This document shows, piece after piece, positions 14,061 to 21,627 of a DNA stretch of 21,632 bases. The position numbers were made by a program, and so were the translations under genes. Every line of letters starts with the position of its first letter. The stretch's first letter is position 1. The stretch is from a virus: the IMG/VR virus record IMGVR_UViG_3300025703_000018, positions 1 to 21,632 of that record. One strand, given 5' to 3'. Under the pieces are notes generated by a model that was given only the letters and a program-made list of their open reading frames with translations, searched no databases and was not told where the DNA came from.

Positions 14061-14797
14061 CAGGACGCGCCGGAATCGATCTCGGCAAATTTCACATCTC
14101 GATAGTAATCCGCGGGCTTGTTCCGCCCTTGCTTTCGTCCGAGCGGAGCCTGAAATGGCAAGTCGGGCAGGAATTCGATAATGGCCTCAACGGTTTCGCG
14201 CTGCTCTTTGTTCTCCAATAACAAGTCGGTCGGCGTTTCGTAGGCTGCCGCCAAGTGGAATATATCGTCTACCGTAAGACTTCTGTACATCCCAAAGTGA
14301 ATCGAGCTTACCGCGGGACCGAGGTACTTTCGAATCGAAGAAACCGGCTTAGATTCCTTTGCTGGCATGCGCTGGCTACGTGCAAGCATATTGTGAAGGA
14401 CAGTATTCTCTTTAACAACCAGACCCAATAGCGCGTCAAGCTCCGTGCTTGTTTCAAAGAGCGGGTCCCTCACGCCAGGCCTGCCTCCACTGCTTAGCAG
14501 GGTTGCTTCCCTTCGGGACTTCTTCAACTCCTCCTTGGATCTCCTCAACTCCTCCTTTAGGTGAGCCACGGTGTCCCTCAACCCCGCCATTTCAGACTCG
14601 GCGGGCGATGTTGGCCGCTGCGCCTCAGCGTCGCCCTTGCCCACATCGTAGGCGTAACAGAGGGCCGCGCCCCATGCGCGCGCAACGGGTCCCGCCATCC
14701 AAACCACATCGCTGGCTGTATACGCGCGAGGGTCCGTGATTCTCGTAATCGAACAGTAAACCCGCCACGCCTGCGCTTCTAATGTTTCTTGCGTCAT
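14060..14797 (-). CDS. Coiled-coil protein of unknown function
   Basis: A 245-residue protein starting MTQETLEAQAWRVY; the ATG overlaps the upstream stop by 4 nt. Residues about 70-100 are a strong coiled coil (VAHLKEELRRSKEELKKSRR). Residues about 152-197 (LTVDDIFHLAAAYETPTDLLLE) resemble the second half of a Cro/C1-type helix-turn-helix domain. The recognition helix part is poorly conserved, so DNA binding is uncertain. The C-terminus is basic (GRKQGRNKPADYYRD). It closes the glycosyltransferase cassette and is followed directly by the 11-bp repeat array. Its role is unknown; a regulator or a scaffold for the modifying enzymes are both possible. Confidence 0.75.
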   Translation of the reverse strand: MTQETLEAQAWRVYCSITRITDPRAYTASDVVWMAGPVARAWGAALCYAYDVGKGDAEAQRPTSPAESEMAGLRDTVAHLKEELRRSKEELKKSRREATLLSSGGRPGVRDPLFETSTELDALLGLVVKENTVLHNMLARSQRMPAKESKPVSSIRKYLGPAVSSIHFGMYRSLTVDDIFHLAAAYETPTDLLLENKEQRETVEAIIEFLPDLPFQAPLGRKQGRNKPADYYRDVKFAEIDSGAS

Positions 14798-15678
14798 ACG
14801 ACCCCAAATAAATCTAAGCCGGCGAACGCTGCCGGGCTGTGCTTCGTCCACATTTCCCGGCAAAGCCTTTCCTGGAACGGCTCAGCGTCGGGATTGAGGT
14901 ATTTCATCAGACTTCCGTACGGCAGCCACCACGAATCAGGAACGTCCGCGAACTGCCAATTATTCGGTTCACCTTGATGGGGATTACATCCCGTCTTCCA
15001 CCAGGAATACATGGTGTCGATGTCCGCGACTGGCTTGTCCGGAAACTTCAGCCGCTCCGACATTTTATAAAATGCGTGCTTAGCCCTAAGCCGCCGCTCG
15101 GTGACGCCCCACAGGTGCATGATGCCGCCGAATCCCTGGGAGATCGGCTGGTAAGGGTTGAGCCTCATCCCCTTCGGCTCGCGCTGGTGATGGTCGTAGC
15201 CGATCGGTCCGCGCGCCCAGTAAAGCCGCTCATCGTCCTTGAAGACGGTCGAGAACCAACGTCGGCCCCACGTGCCGTTGATATGGTAGCGATGCAGGCC
15301 GCCGCGCAGGTTGTAGCCCGGCAGCTGAAGCATCTGCCAGGACTCCGCAGTGCCGAGCGGCCGTCGCCAGATATCCGTTAGGTTCCCCGTCAACACTTCG
15401 TCCGCGTCCACAATCGCGATGTGCGTGGCCAGCTTCCCGCGCGCCAGGTCGAGCATCATTTCGCGGTGCTGCATTTCCGACCACTGCGGGTCCGGCGCGG
15501 AAAGCAGATGAACACGACCCGGATTCTCACGTTGCAGGTCGGCGATGATGTCGACCGATTCATCCTCGGAGCGGTGGTTTAGGATGACCAGCTCGTCACA
15601 CCACATGAGCGCAACGCGAGCCGATAGACCGAGCACCCAGGCTTCGTTTCTAACCGGCATCGTCGCGATGAGTTTCAT
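14794..15678 (-). CDS. Glycosyltransferase family 2-like protein
   Basis: A 294-residue protein. It opens with KLIATMPVRNEAWVLGLS, the typical N-terminus of GT-A family 2 enzymes (MPVRNE). It has VILNHRSEDESVDII and a DAD motif (IVDADEVL, residues 89-96) for metal and nucleotide-sugar binding. The second half has Trp/Tyr-rich segments (HRYHINGTWGRRWF, YDHHQREPKGMRLNPY) that probably form the acceptor site. The enzyme should transfer a sugar from a nucleotide donor, but sugar and acceptor are not readable. Its ATG follows the upstream TAA with no gap, and its stop overlaps the next gene by 4 nt. Confidence 0.88.
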   Translation of the reverse strand: MKLIATMPVRNEAWVLGLSARVALMWCDELVILNHRSEDESVDIIADLQRENPGRVHLLSAPDPQWSEMQHREMMLDLARGKLATHIAIVDADEVLTGNLTDIWRRPLGTAESWQMLQLPGYNLRGGLHRYHINGTWGRRWFSTVFKDDERLYWARGPIGYDHHQREPKGMRLNPYQPISQGFGGIMHLWGVTERRLRAKHAFYKMSERLKFPDKPVADIDTMYSWWKTGCNPHQGEPNNWQFADVPDSWWLPYGSLMKYLNPDAEPFQERLCREMWTKHSPAAFAGLDLFGVV

Positions 15679-16422
15679 TTAATAGTTTCCGTCAGCGATC
15701 AGCACCGTGTCTTCCGTCTCGCCGCCGCGATACGCGAACACGCCGGGTTGCTTGGTCAATTGACAACCCAGGCGCCAGGCGATCACGCTCAGCGCCGCCT
15801 GGTCGTGCCGGTGGCCCCAAACGTCAGGCGGTCCGCACGGCGCCGTCCCGCGGCTCGACTGGACCACCTCGGCGTTGCCATTTGTCCATGGTCCGCGGAA
15901 TGCCTTGGTTTTCGCCAAGCGAAGAAACTCATCGAAGATTTGAATGCCAAGTGGATGCGCCAGTGAAATACCGAATGTCGTCGCGACCACGTGCGGGATT
16001 TCCTTATTCGCAATTCTCGCCAGCGTGAGACCGCATTCCGGGAAAAGCTCCGGATAAGCTGAATCCGCCGTCCACTCATAGTTATTGTAAGGATTCCCTG
16101 AGATCCAATAGCCATCGCGCTCGATGCGTTCCCAAAGGCTTTCAAGCGGCTTCGCGCCCAGCACAATACAGGAATCAGCCCACAACAGCGACGTGTGGCC
16201 GGCTTTCATGGCCGCTTCCATCGCGTATGCCTTGAACGCATAGGGAACGCACTTCGCCAGGTCAGCCTTCAAGACTCCAGCCGTGCGATGCGGCGGGCTG
16301 CCCGCCGGGAGTTCATTGGTCCAGAACATGCCCGGCTGTCCAATGTCGTGCAGGATGCTCTTCAGCCGGTTCTGTCCCTTTACCCACGAATCGGAGGCGA
16401 CGTTCAGAACGATGCGGCTCAT
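15679..16422 (-). CDS. Glycosyltransferase-like protein (probable)
   Basis: A 247-residue protein with features of nucleotide-sugar-dependent transferases. It has a beta segment ending in SLLWADSCIVLG (residues 78-89, a possible metal-binding acidic site). A late VWGHRHDQAALSVIAWRLG (201-219) resembles the HR-x-DQ-x-x-x-S motif of several polysaccharide-type glycosyltransferases. Other conserved-looking parts are GYWISGNPYNNYEWTAD and VVATTFGISLAHPLG. It overlaps the upstream gene by 4 nt and abuts the next one. The call rests on the HRHDQ motif and on its neighbours, so it is less certain than for the two family 2 enzymes. Confidence 0.7.
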   Translation of the reverse strand: MSRIVLNVASDSWVKGQNRLKSILHDIGQPGMFWTNELPAGSPPHRTAGVLKADLAKCVPYAFKAYAMEAAMKAGHTSLLWADSCIVLGAKPLESLWERIERDGYWISGNPYNNYEWTADSAYPELFPECGLTLARIANKEIPHVVATTFGISLAHPLGIQIFDEFLRLAKTKAFRGPWTNGNAEVVQSSRGTAPCGPPDVWGHRHDQAALSVIAWRLGCQLTKQPGVFAYRGGETEDTVLIADGNY

Positions 16423-16712
16423 TCGTGCGACTCCATCGCGATTCCGATGAGAACTCCGTTCATGAAAACGTCCTCTATAAACATCCTCACAACCTGCTCG
16501 TCACTGACATTGGGGTGATCTGGGTGCTCAGAGATCAATCGCGAAGCACAAGATATGATGAAATCGCGCGTCAGCGGAGACGCGTGCATTTCTTTCGCCA
16601 AGGAAAGGCAACGCTCACTCGCGTCTTGGGCTTTCTTTAGCTTCGCCAGATCAACACCAGTGGCCGGTGTCCCGATCACCATCTCCTCCATCGCCTCTTC
16701 AAACGTTTTCAT
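16419..16712 (-). CDS. Small helical protein of unknown function
   Basis: A 97-residue protein starting MKTFEEAMEEMVIG; the ATG overlaps the FkbM-type gene's stop by 4 nt. It is helical and acidic, with two Cys, and contains SEHPDHPNVSDEQVVRMFIE near the end. The open frame continues upstream through Arg-rich sequence that is a shadow of the methyltransferase gene, so the shorter form is chosen. It is coupled to the following glycosyltransferase-like gene by another 4-nt overlap. No family is recognised. It could be a partner subunit of the modification enzymes. Confidence 0.7.
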   Translation of the reverse strand: MKTFEEAMEEMVIGTPATGVDLAKLKKAQDASERCLSLAKEMHASPLTRDFIISCASRLISEHPDHPNVSDEQVVRMFIEDVFMNGVLIGIAMESHE

Positions 16713-17290
16713 AAGCTGAACACCAGATTCTCGGCGCTGGCGTACACCTGCTTGTACCCGCGCTTCTGTGCCGCCATCTGTGCCTCGACCGCGCGCCCAT
16801 CGTGCTCCACGCAAATGCACCGTGGAAACATTTCGGTTGCCAGTAGGACGTGCAGAAGGTCGACGGAGGTTCCCTCTGTATCGATCGACACCATGTCGAA
16901 AGATCCCCACCGCGTCAGAATATCCCCGATGGTAATCGTGGGAATCAGCATCCTACCGATGTACCCGCCGCGCTCCTTCCACGTCTCGACCGTTTGATTT
17001 TGAGTGCTCGATACCGCATCGTCCGTAATCAGTATCTGTGCCATGCCGCGCTCGAAACCGACAGCGCCGCAGACAACCGTCACAGTCGGCGTGTCCGCGT
17101 ATTCGACTACCAAGTTGCGCACCGGGCCGGGTGACGGCTCAATCAGAATCGCGGACCAACCCAGCTCGATCAGCGCTCGGGAATTGCTTTTGTCTTTCGG
17201 GTCCCACGCGCCGATATCGAGAACGCGCCGCACGGTGGAAGATTTGCAGGCTTCGAGAATGTACTTCTCTTCGTCATTTTGGCTGTACAT
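16709..17290 (-). CDS. FkbM-type SAM methyltransferase
   Basis: A 193-residue class I methyltransferase. Motif I is VLDIGAWDPKDKSNS (23-37). AILIEPSPGPVRNL follows as the second SAM-contacting strand. FDMVSIDTEGTSVDLLHVL (131-149) is the hallmark of FkbM enzymes (SIDTEG.....L). FkbM proteins O-methylate sugars and other small hydroxyls, which fits neighbours that transfer sugars. The start is the ATG at 17290, which shares a base with the preceding stop (TGATG). A GTG three codons earlier is possible but gives a longer overlap. Substrate unknown; the family call is firm. Confidence 0.87.
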   Translation of the reverse strand: MYSQNDEEKYILEACKSSTVRRVLDIGAWDPKDKSNSRALIELGWSAILIEPSPGPVRNLVVEYADTPTVTVVCGAVGFERGMAQILITDDAVSSTQNQTVETWKERGGYIGRMLIPTITIGDILTRWGSFDMVSIDTEGTSVDLLHVLLATEMFPRCICVEHDGRAVEAQMAAQKRGYKQVYASAENLVFSL

Positions 17291-18027
17291 CAGTCGCACC
17301 TCGTAAAGTCAAAGTCACTCATCCGCCCGTCGAGTAGTTGCCGCCTCACGTCCGGGTCGGGCGTGTGATCCGGTGGTGCGAAATCCCCACGCCAACAGCA
17401 CGCCACCACGTGCGGAGTGAAGTACACCCGGCACTTGAATCCCTCCATCATCAGCCATTGAACGGCCTCGCGCACCGGATTGCCGATGAAATCGTGAAAA
17501 ATGATGACACCCGTTTCGGTGAGATGCTTCGCTGAGTCCTGCGCGTCTTCAAGCGGCTTGCCGGGCTCGTGGTCGCCGTCGACGCAAACCAGTCTGAACA
17601 GGCTACCTGCGCTTCTTCGGACGAAGAATTCATCAGACCGCTGAGCTACGGCGGTGGCTGAGCCGTTGACGTTATCGCGAAACCGCTGGTGAAACTCGGC
17701 CTTCGCGAACATCGGTTCAAGCGCAATCACGCGCATACCACCAGCAGCCATGTGAATCGAAGTCCATCCGGTGTGCGCGCCGATGTCGAGTGCCAGGCTT
17801 CCCGGAAACGTATAGGTGAGCCGGGCGCTTACGTCGAAGAGGATTGCGGCTTCGTCGTGAGTCCACATGCCACAGTTTTTGTAGAGCCCGAACACGGGAT
17901 CATCTTCGGCTTTGTCGGCCCAGTCTGACGGCACATCGTGTCCAAAGCTGTGCGGCATTGGTCTGACGTGAAGATGCTTGAAGTTCTGCTGAAGGGCAGG
18001 CGCGGTGAGATTGGATCGATAAATCAT
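17290..18027 (-). CDS. Class I SAM-dependent methyltransferase
   Basis: A 245-residue protein with motif I SLALDIGAHTGWTSIHMA (77-94) and MRVIALEP (98-105) as the acidic ribose-binding strand. LFRLVCVDGDHEPGKPLEDA (143-162) and GVIIFHDF (173-180) are typical of the Methyltransf_24-like group, which often acts on sugars or secondary metabolites. The C-terminus (DPDVRRQLLDGRMSDFDFT) has no known motif. It overlaps the preceding glycosyltransferase-like gene by 4 nt (ATGA) and the FkbM gene by 1 nt. It should modify the same acceptor as the neighbouring enzymes or the sugar they add. Confidence 0.85.
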   Translation of the reverse strand: MIYRSNLTAPALQQNFKHLHVRPMPHSFGHDVPSDWADKAEDDPVFGLYKNCGMWTHDEAAILFDVSARLTYTFPGSLALDIGAHTGWTSIHMAAGGMRVIALEPMFAKAEFHQRFRDNVNGSATAVAQRSDEFFVRRSAGSLFRLVCVDGDHEPGKPLEDAQDSAKHLTETGVIIFHDFIGNPVREAVQWLMMEGFKCRVYFTPHVVACCWRGDFAPPDHTPDPDVRRQLLDGRMSDFDFTRCD

Positions 18028-18836
18028 AGTGGTTCGTGGCCCGGGAATCCCGCGGCCTTCCTTTCTTCGAACATCTTCCGTGATTCGTTCCAGTGCTCAG
18101 ACGTGTTCCACTTCACCGCGTGCGGCGCTTTGACCACGAGGTCCGCAGCGTTTGCGAGCTTGCCGGGCTCTGGATGTCTCAGCGCGTGCTGGTGAAGCTG
18201 CGTCAAGTCCCGGCGCTGCCAGAGCACGCCCATCCTGATTGCCACCTCCTGCGCTTCCTCGTCAACGAACATGTGCCGGTAGCCTTCAAAGAGCGGGCCC
18301 TTGCCGCCGTACATCCTTCGGCAGTATTCGCGTCCGTACCACGCTGATCCGCAAACCCGATCGATAAGCGCGCCGCGGTTCTCGCCGTACCTCACTCGGG
18401 AATGCGGAGTGTCTTGCCAGCGATCCCCGGTCGGTTGACAGACCCCAAATGTCGATAGCGGTCCAATCTCTGCCGCATGATGCGCTTCGTTGCCATAGTG
18501 CAGCTTCGTAAAGTAGCCTTGGCACTGCGCCGCGATTTTCTCGGCTGGCACTTTCGGATCAGGCAACACGTCGTCACCCGCCGCAATAAACCACTCGGCG
18601 TCGGAGTCCACTTTCATCACAAGTTCGATCAGGTGATTTACGGCAACGGCATATCCGGGATATTGTCCGCCCCCAACACCACAGAGGCCATCGCACGCCA
18701 AATCCGCAGAGGCCGGGCAGGAGGCTCCAGAGTCCCGCCACAGTGCGATTTTATATCCCTGCTCGCGGTAAAGGCGAAGGACTTTTTCTGCCTCCTCAGG
18801 CGGTCTTGCAGACGGTATTGTCAACCAGACCGACAT
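18024..18836 (-). CDS. Glycosyltransferase-like protein (GT-A type, probable)
   Basis: A 270-residue protein from the ATG at 18836 (MSVWLTIPSARPPEEAEKVL). It has AEWFIAAGDDVLPDP (residues about 84-98), an aspartate pair like the DxD site of GT-A transferases. GYRHMFVDEEAQEVAIRMG and VLWQRRDLTQLHQHA resemble the C-terminal half of phage-borne transferases that recognise a sugar acceptor. A longer upstream frame is open but overlaps the small membrane gene and lacks family-like sequence. The start shares one base with the stop of that small gene (TGATG). Sugar donor and acceptor are unknown. Confidence 0.77.
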   Translation of the reverse strand: MSVWLTIPSARPPEEAEKVLRLYREQGYKIALWRDSGASCPASADLACDGLCGVGGGQYPGYAVAVNHLIELVMKVDSDAEWFIAAGDDVLPDPKVPAEKIAAQCQGYFTKLHYGNEAHHAAEIGPLSTFGVCQPTGDRWQDTPHSRVRYGENRGALIDRVCGSAWYGREYCRRMYGGKGPLFEGYRHMFVDEEAQEVAIRMGVLWQRRDLTQLHQHALRHPEPGKLANAADLVVKAPHAVKWNTSEHWNESRKMFEERKAAGFPGHEPL

Positions 18837-18973
18837 CAGAACCACCACTCGCTTTTCTTGAGCGCGTAACACGTCGCGAAACCGGCTAGCCAAACGCCAG
18901 GCAGCCCGGGAGTGCCAAAGAGCCCACAAAAGCCGCCAACGCCGATCCCGAGAATTACGATGATGATTTTCAT
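18836..18973 (-). CDS. Small membrane protein, 45 residues
   Basis: The frame from the ATG at 18973 encodes 45 residues. It begins MKIIIVILGIGVGGFCGLFG, continues TPGLPGVWLAGFATCYALKK and ends SEWWF. Two hydrophobic stretches separated by a Gly/Pro turn (GTPGLPG) suggest a helical hairpin or one long membrane span with a basic end. The ATG overlaps the upstream glycosyltransferase stop by 4 nt and the TGA overlaps the downstream start by 1 nt. It therefore bridges two genes exactly, which is strong evidence that it is translated. It could anchor the transferases at the membrane or move a lipid-linked sugar; neither is shown. Confidence 0.72.
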   Translation of the reverse strand: MKIIIVILGIGVGGFCGLFGTPGLPGVWLAGFATCYALKKSEWWF

Positions 18974-19680
18974 TTGAGAATCTCCCGCACGTGATCATCC
19001 CAGTCCGGAACGCGTTTCCAGTTCGGCGAGGCTTCGATACCCTGGTAGCCGTTCGATGAGTTACCGCCGTGAATCCGAGCGATCATGCGCGGCGTTGTGT
19101 GGTCAAGATAGCGCACGTCGTACCCAGGGTGAATGCTGGACTCAGCTTCCACGTGCCGCCCACGCAGGAAGTCCCAGTCTTCACCACCACCCCCAGGTTG
19201 CTTCCTTGGGAGCTGCGGATTGAAACGTCTCGCCTCCCACGTTTTGCGCCAGTAACAAAACGACGTGCCCAGAGTCTGACGAGGCGTATCGCCAGTGTAC
19301 AGCCAGGCTTCGCCTTCGCGCCAGAACAGCATTTCGTTGTAGCCCACCAAGCCGGCGCCGCTTGCCTGCAAAAGCTCGAGCTGTTCTGTGATGCGGTTCG
19401 GGTGAGCGTAATCATCATCGTCCCAATGCACGATCACGTCCGCGTTCACGGCCAGTGTGATTGCCGCGTTGCGCAGCGTCCCGATAGGTTCACCGCGAAA
19501 CTCACGCGCATCGCACCAGAGCTCTTGCGGCTGGTGTTCCATTTCAAGGTGCTGTTCGCCGGTGTCGAAAACTAGAAGGCTGGCAAGCGGGTAGGTCTGC
19601 GCGTCAAAACACTGAACCGCCTTCTTGGCCAGCTCGTGGCGATCTCGCGTAAGCATCACGGCGACAACGGTTGGATTCAT
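18970..19680 (-). CDS. Glycosyltransferase family 2
   Basis: A 236-residue GT-A enzyme. It begins MNPTVVAVMLTRDRHELAKKA, the usual family 2 start. It has GTLRNAAI and the DxD-type cluster VIVHWDDDDYAHPNRI (82-97), then GGGGEDWDFL and ARIHGGNSSN near the end, which are typical of transferases with an acidic catalytic residue (ED) in a late loop. The start chosen has AAGAGGAA about 4 nt upstream. Earlier in-frame starts lie between terminase and this gene and have no such site. It is the first gene of the modification cassette, 106 nt after the terminase gene. Confidence 0.88.
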   Translation of the reverse strand: MNPTVVAVMLTRDRHELAKKAVQCFDAQTYPLASLLVFDTGEQHLEMEHQPQELWCDAREFRGEPIGTLRNAAITLAVNADVIVHWDDDDYAHPNRITEQLELLQASGAGLVGYNEMLFWREGEAWLYTGDTPRQTLGTSFCYWRKTWEARRFNPQLPRKQPGGGGEDWDFLRGRHVEAESSIHPGYDVRYLDHTTPRMIARIHGGNSSNGYQGIEASPNWKRVPDWDDHVREILK

Positions 19681-19766
19681 CGGTTCCTCTTTTCGTGCCC
19701 CCAAGCGCTGAACGGAGCGGCAACCGATGAAAGAAGCACAAAGCCCAGCGCCTGAGGACAATCGGG

Positions 19767-19775
19767 AGTATATCA
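19767..19775 (-). promoter_or_regulatory. Extended -10 promoter-like site for the modification cassette
   Basis: TGATATACT fits the extended -10 form (TGn plus TATACT) on the minus strand, about 87 nt before the first glycosyltransferase start. TTGACT lies upstream (19785-19790) and overlaps the terminase stop, but the 12-nt spacing to the -10 box is too short for a normal -35 element. A promoter here would let the cassette be expressed separately from the terminase. Confidence 0.42.
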
Positions 19776-19786
19776 GAATTTCGAAG

Positions 19787-21133
19787 TCAATACCGGGATA
19801 TCGTGACCCGATGCCCGAGCGCCTGAATACCTGGCGTCTGTTCCATGTCGATCAGTAACTCAGTCACCGCCCACACCAGCGCATCCATCCTGTCCGGCGA
19901 TCTTTGATCCGAGCCCGGCACGAAACTGCACATCTGGTCTTCGAGGTTTGGAAACACGCCCACGTGGTGAACGCGCGCTTGTTCGTAAAGCGCCGCGACG
20001 GGCTCCGCGCGAACCATCTTCCCTCGGCTCGCTCGCACCGCCCGATACGAAACGTTGGGCGCCACGGCTCGAATGTTGGCCTCAACCAGATCGCCGCCGT
20101 TGTTCACCTCGCCCACGATTCTGTCGGCCCTCCGCGAAACATAGGCATTGACTGCGATCCTCGCCCAGGTGAGCGGCGATTCACGGCACGTCAAGTCATC
20201 GAGGATCAGAACGTGGCCGTTGCTGGTCAGTGCCGCAACGACGATGCCAGTCTCATCGGAAGTGTCCGACGCGCTGACCGCGGGATCGATAGCCACCACC
20301 ACGCGGACAAACGTATCGATATTCACCCGCCCAATACCGATTCGCGCGGCCTCAATCAGCCCTCGAGTCCATAATGCCCCGGGAACGTCTTCGAGAATCT
20401 CCGCGAGAATCTCCTGCCGGCCGAGCCGCGTTCCCTCGTACGGCGTGATTACCTTGCGGTAGTAGGTCTCCGAAAGGTTCGCGGAGTTGTCGTAGCTCGA
20501 CCCGCGGGTAACGACCGTGGCCGTCTCTGTGATGATCTCCTTGAGAACGGGTATCGGCTTCGGCGTGGTGGTGATGACGCCCTGCAAAGACTTTCCAGGG
20601 AGGCGAAAGCCGAACATGATCTGGTCCCATGCTTCGCGTGCAAACCGCCAGCTGCATAATTCATCTGCCCAGAACTTCGTGAACTGCGGACCACGCAAAC
20701 GTTCCGGTTCATCCGCCGAGCGCGTCATTGCAATTGCGCCGCTTGGAAACGTGACCAAATGCCGCGAAGGGTTGTAGGTCGGCCTTTCGCCCTGGGGATA
20801 GCAGGAAAGCAAACCGCTGGGTCCCTCAATCATGACCTCGCGCACGTCCGCCGCGGTCGGGGCGATCATCAGGATGCGCTCCAATGGATTATTCGCCCAG
20901 TCGCGAACCGCCTCGGCTCCTGTTCGGGTCTTGCCCCAGCCACGACCAGCCAGCACCAGCCAGAACAGCCAGTCGCCAACAGGTAGGATCTGATCCGGGC
21001 GCCCACACCAGCGCCAGTCGAAATTCAGCTCTTCAAGTTGGCTGTCCGAGAGCCCATCAAGCGCTTCCGCTACCACTTCGTCGCTCTCGAATGCGAGCGA
21101 TTCGAGCCGCGATAATTTCTCTTGAGGGGACAT
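19787..21133 (-). CDS. Terminase large subunit
   Basis: A 448-residue packaging motor. The ATPase has Walker A AGRGWGKT (62-69), Walker B FWADE (154-158) and the coupling motif TTTPKP (188-193). The nuclease domain has Asp283 in VVAIDPAVSA, Glu342 in VGEVNNGGD and Asp417 in SPDRMDALVWA, the acidic triad that binds the metal ions. The layout fits the Terminase_6-type family. The protein cuts the concatemer and drives DNA into the prohead through the portal. The ATG at 21133 overlaps the small subunit gene by 77 nt and has no good ribosome binding site; a GTG at codon 20 is possible. All catalytic residues expected are present. Confidence 0.95.
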   Translation of the reverse strand: MSPQEKLSRLESLAFESDEVVAEALDGLSDSQLEELNFDWRWCGRPDQILPVGDWLFWLVLAGRGWGKTRTGAEAVRDWANNPLERILMIAPTAADVREVMIEGPSGLLSCYPQGERPTYNPSRHLVTFPSGAIAMTRSADEPERLRGPQFTKFWADELCSWRFAREAWDQIMFGFRLPGKSLQGVITTTPKPIPVLKEIITETATVVTRGSSYDNSANLSETYYRKVITPYEGTRLGRQEILAEILEDVPGALWTRGLIEAARIGIGRVNIDTFVRVVVAIDPAVSASDTSDETGIVVAALTSNGHVLILDDLTCRESPLTWARIAVNAYVSRRADRIVGEVNNGGDLVEANIRAVAPNVSYRAVRASRGKMVRAEPVAALYEQARVHHVGVFPNLEDQMCSFVPGSDQRSPDRMDALVWAVTELLIDMEQTPGIQALGHRVTISRY

Positions 21134-21554
21134 TGGTTATTTGGATTGGACCACCATCGGAGCCGCTCACCTGCGAATCTAAGTTATCGCGCTGTCCCAG
21201 AAGCTGCTTGCCAAGCCAGATCAGCATCGTTGGGTTGCCGTCTAAGGCTACCTCCATTTGCTTTCTTCGAAGACTCGACCAGCCGCCGCAGTAGCCGCGC
21301 TCCATGGCTGCGGCGAACGCCGGATCGTCCTTAGCGCGATTCTGAATGGTGTCCACTGAGCAGTTGAAGAACGCCGCCAACTCCCGCTGCGTGGCGTTTA
21401 TGTGGCACATTTTCTCGAGCTGGATCAGATCAATCTGAACCGGTGGACGCCCGCCCTTTTCAGAGGACCGATCAACCTTGTCACTCAAAGGAGTTGAGCC
21501 ACTCGCCCCGCCAGGTCCCTCACGCTTTTCAGCACCATTATCTGTGTTTTCCAT
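21057..21554 (-). CDS. Terminase small subunit
   Basis: A 165-residue DNA-binding protein. GGRPPVQIDLIQLEKMCHI is followed by a helix-turn-helix (ATQRELAAFFNCSVDTIQNR). SLRRKQMEVALDGNPTMLIWLGKQLLGQRD then follows, a combination characteristic of phage small terminases. It recognises the packaging site and recruits the large subunit. The start is uncertain: the ATG at 21554 (MENTDNG) has a weak AAGG upstream. An ATG at 21596 would add 14 residues coded partly by codons that look uncommon here (ATA, AGG) and has no binding site. The gene overlaps the large subunit by 77 nt. No gene is seen between it and the right edge. Confidence 0.88.
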   Translation of the reverse strand: MENTDNGAEKREGPGGASGSTPLSDKVDRSSEKGGRPPVQIDLIQLEKMCHINATQRELAAFFNCSVDTIQNRAKDDPAFAAAMERGYCGGWSSLRRKQMEVALDGNPTMLIWLGKQLLGQRDNLDSQVSGSDGGPIQITNVPSREIIAARIARIRERRSGSGSA

Positions 21555-21618
21555 CGTTTGCCTTGCTTCATTTCCCCGATGCTCACGTATCCGCATCGTT
21601 CAAAAAACGGTACAGCCG

Positions 21619-21627
21619 ATTCTATCA
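21619..21627 (-). promoter_or_regulatory. Possible extended -10 site upstream of terminase genes
   Basis: TGATAGAAT on the minus strand resembles an extended -10 element, about 65 nt before the terminase small subunit start at 21554. The -35 region would lie at or beyond the window edge, so it cannot be checked. Confidence 0.25.

Noticed and set aside
19785-19790. TTGACT considered as a -35 box
   Set aside because: Only 12 nt from the TATACT box and it contains the terminase stop codon. The extended -10 reading explains the site better.
19729-19860. Plus-strand frame of 43 codons starting at an ATG after GGAGCGG
   Set aside because: Mostly antisense to the terminase C-terminus, and the peptide has no recognisable features. 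A chance start signal is likely.
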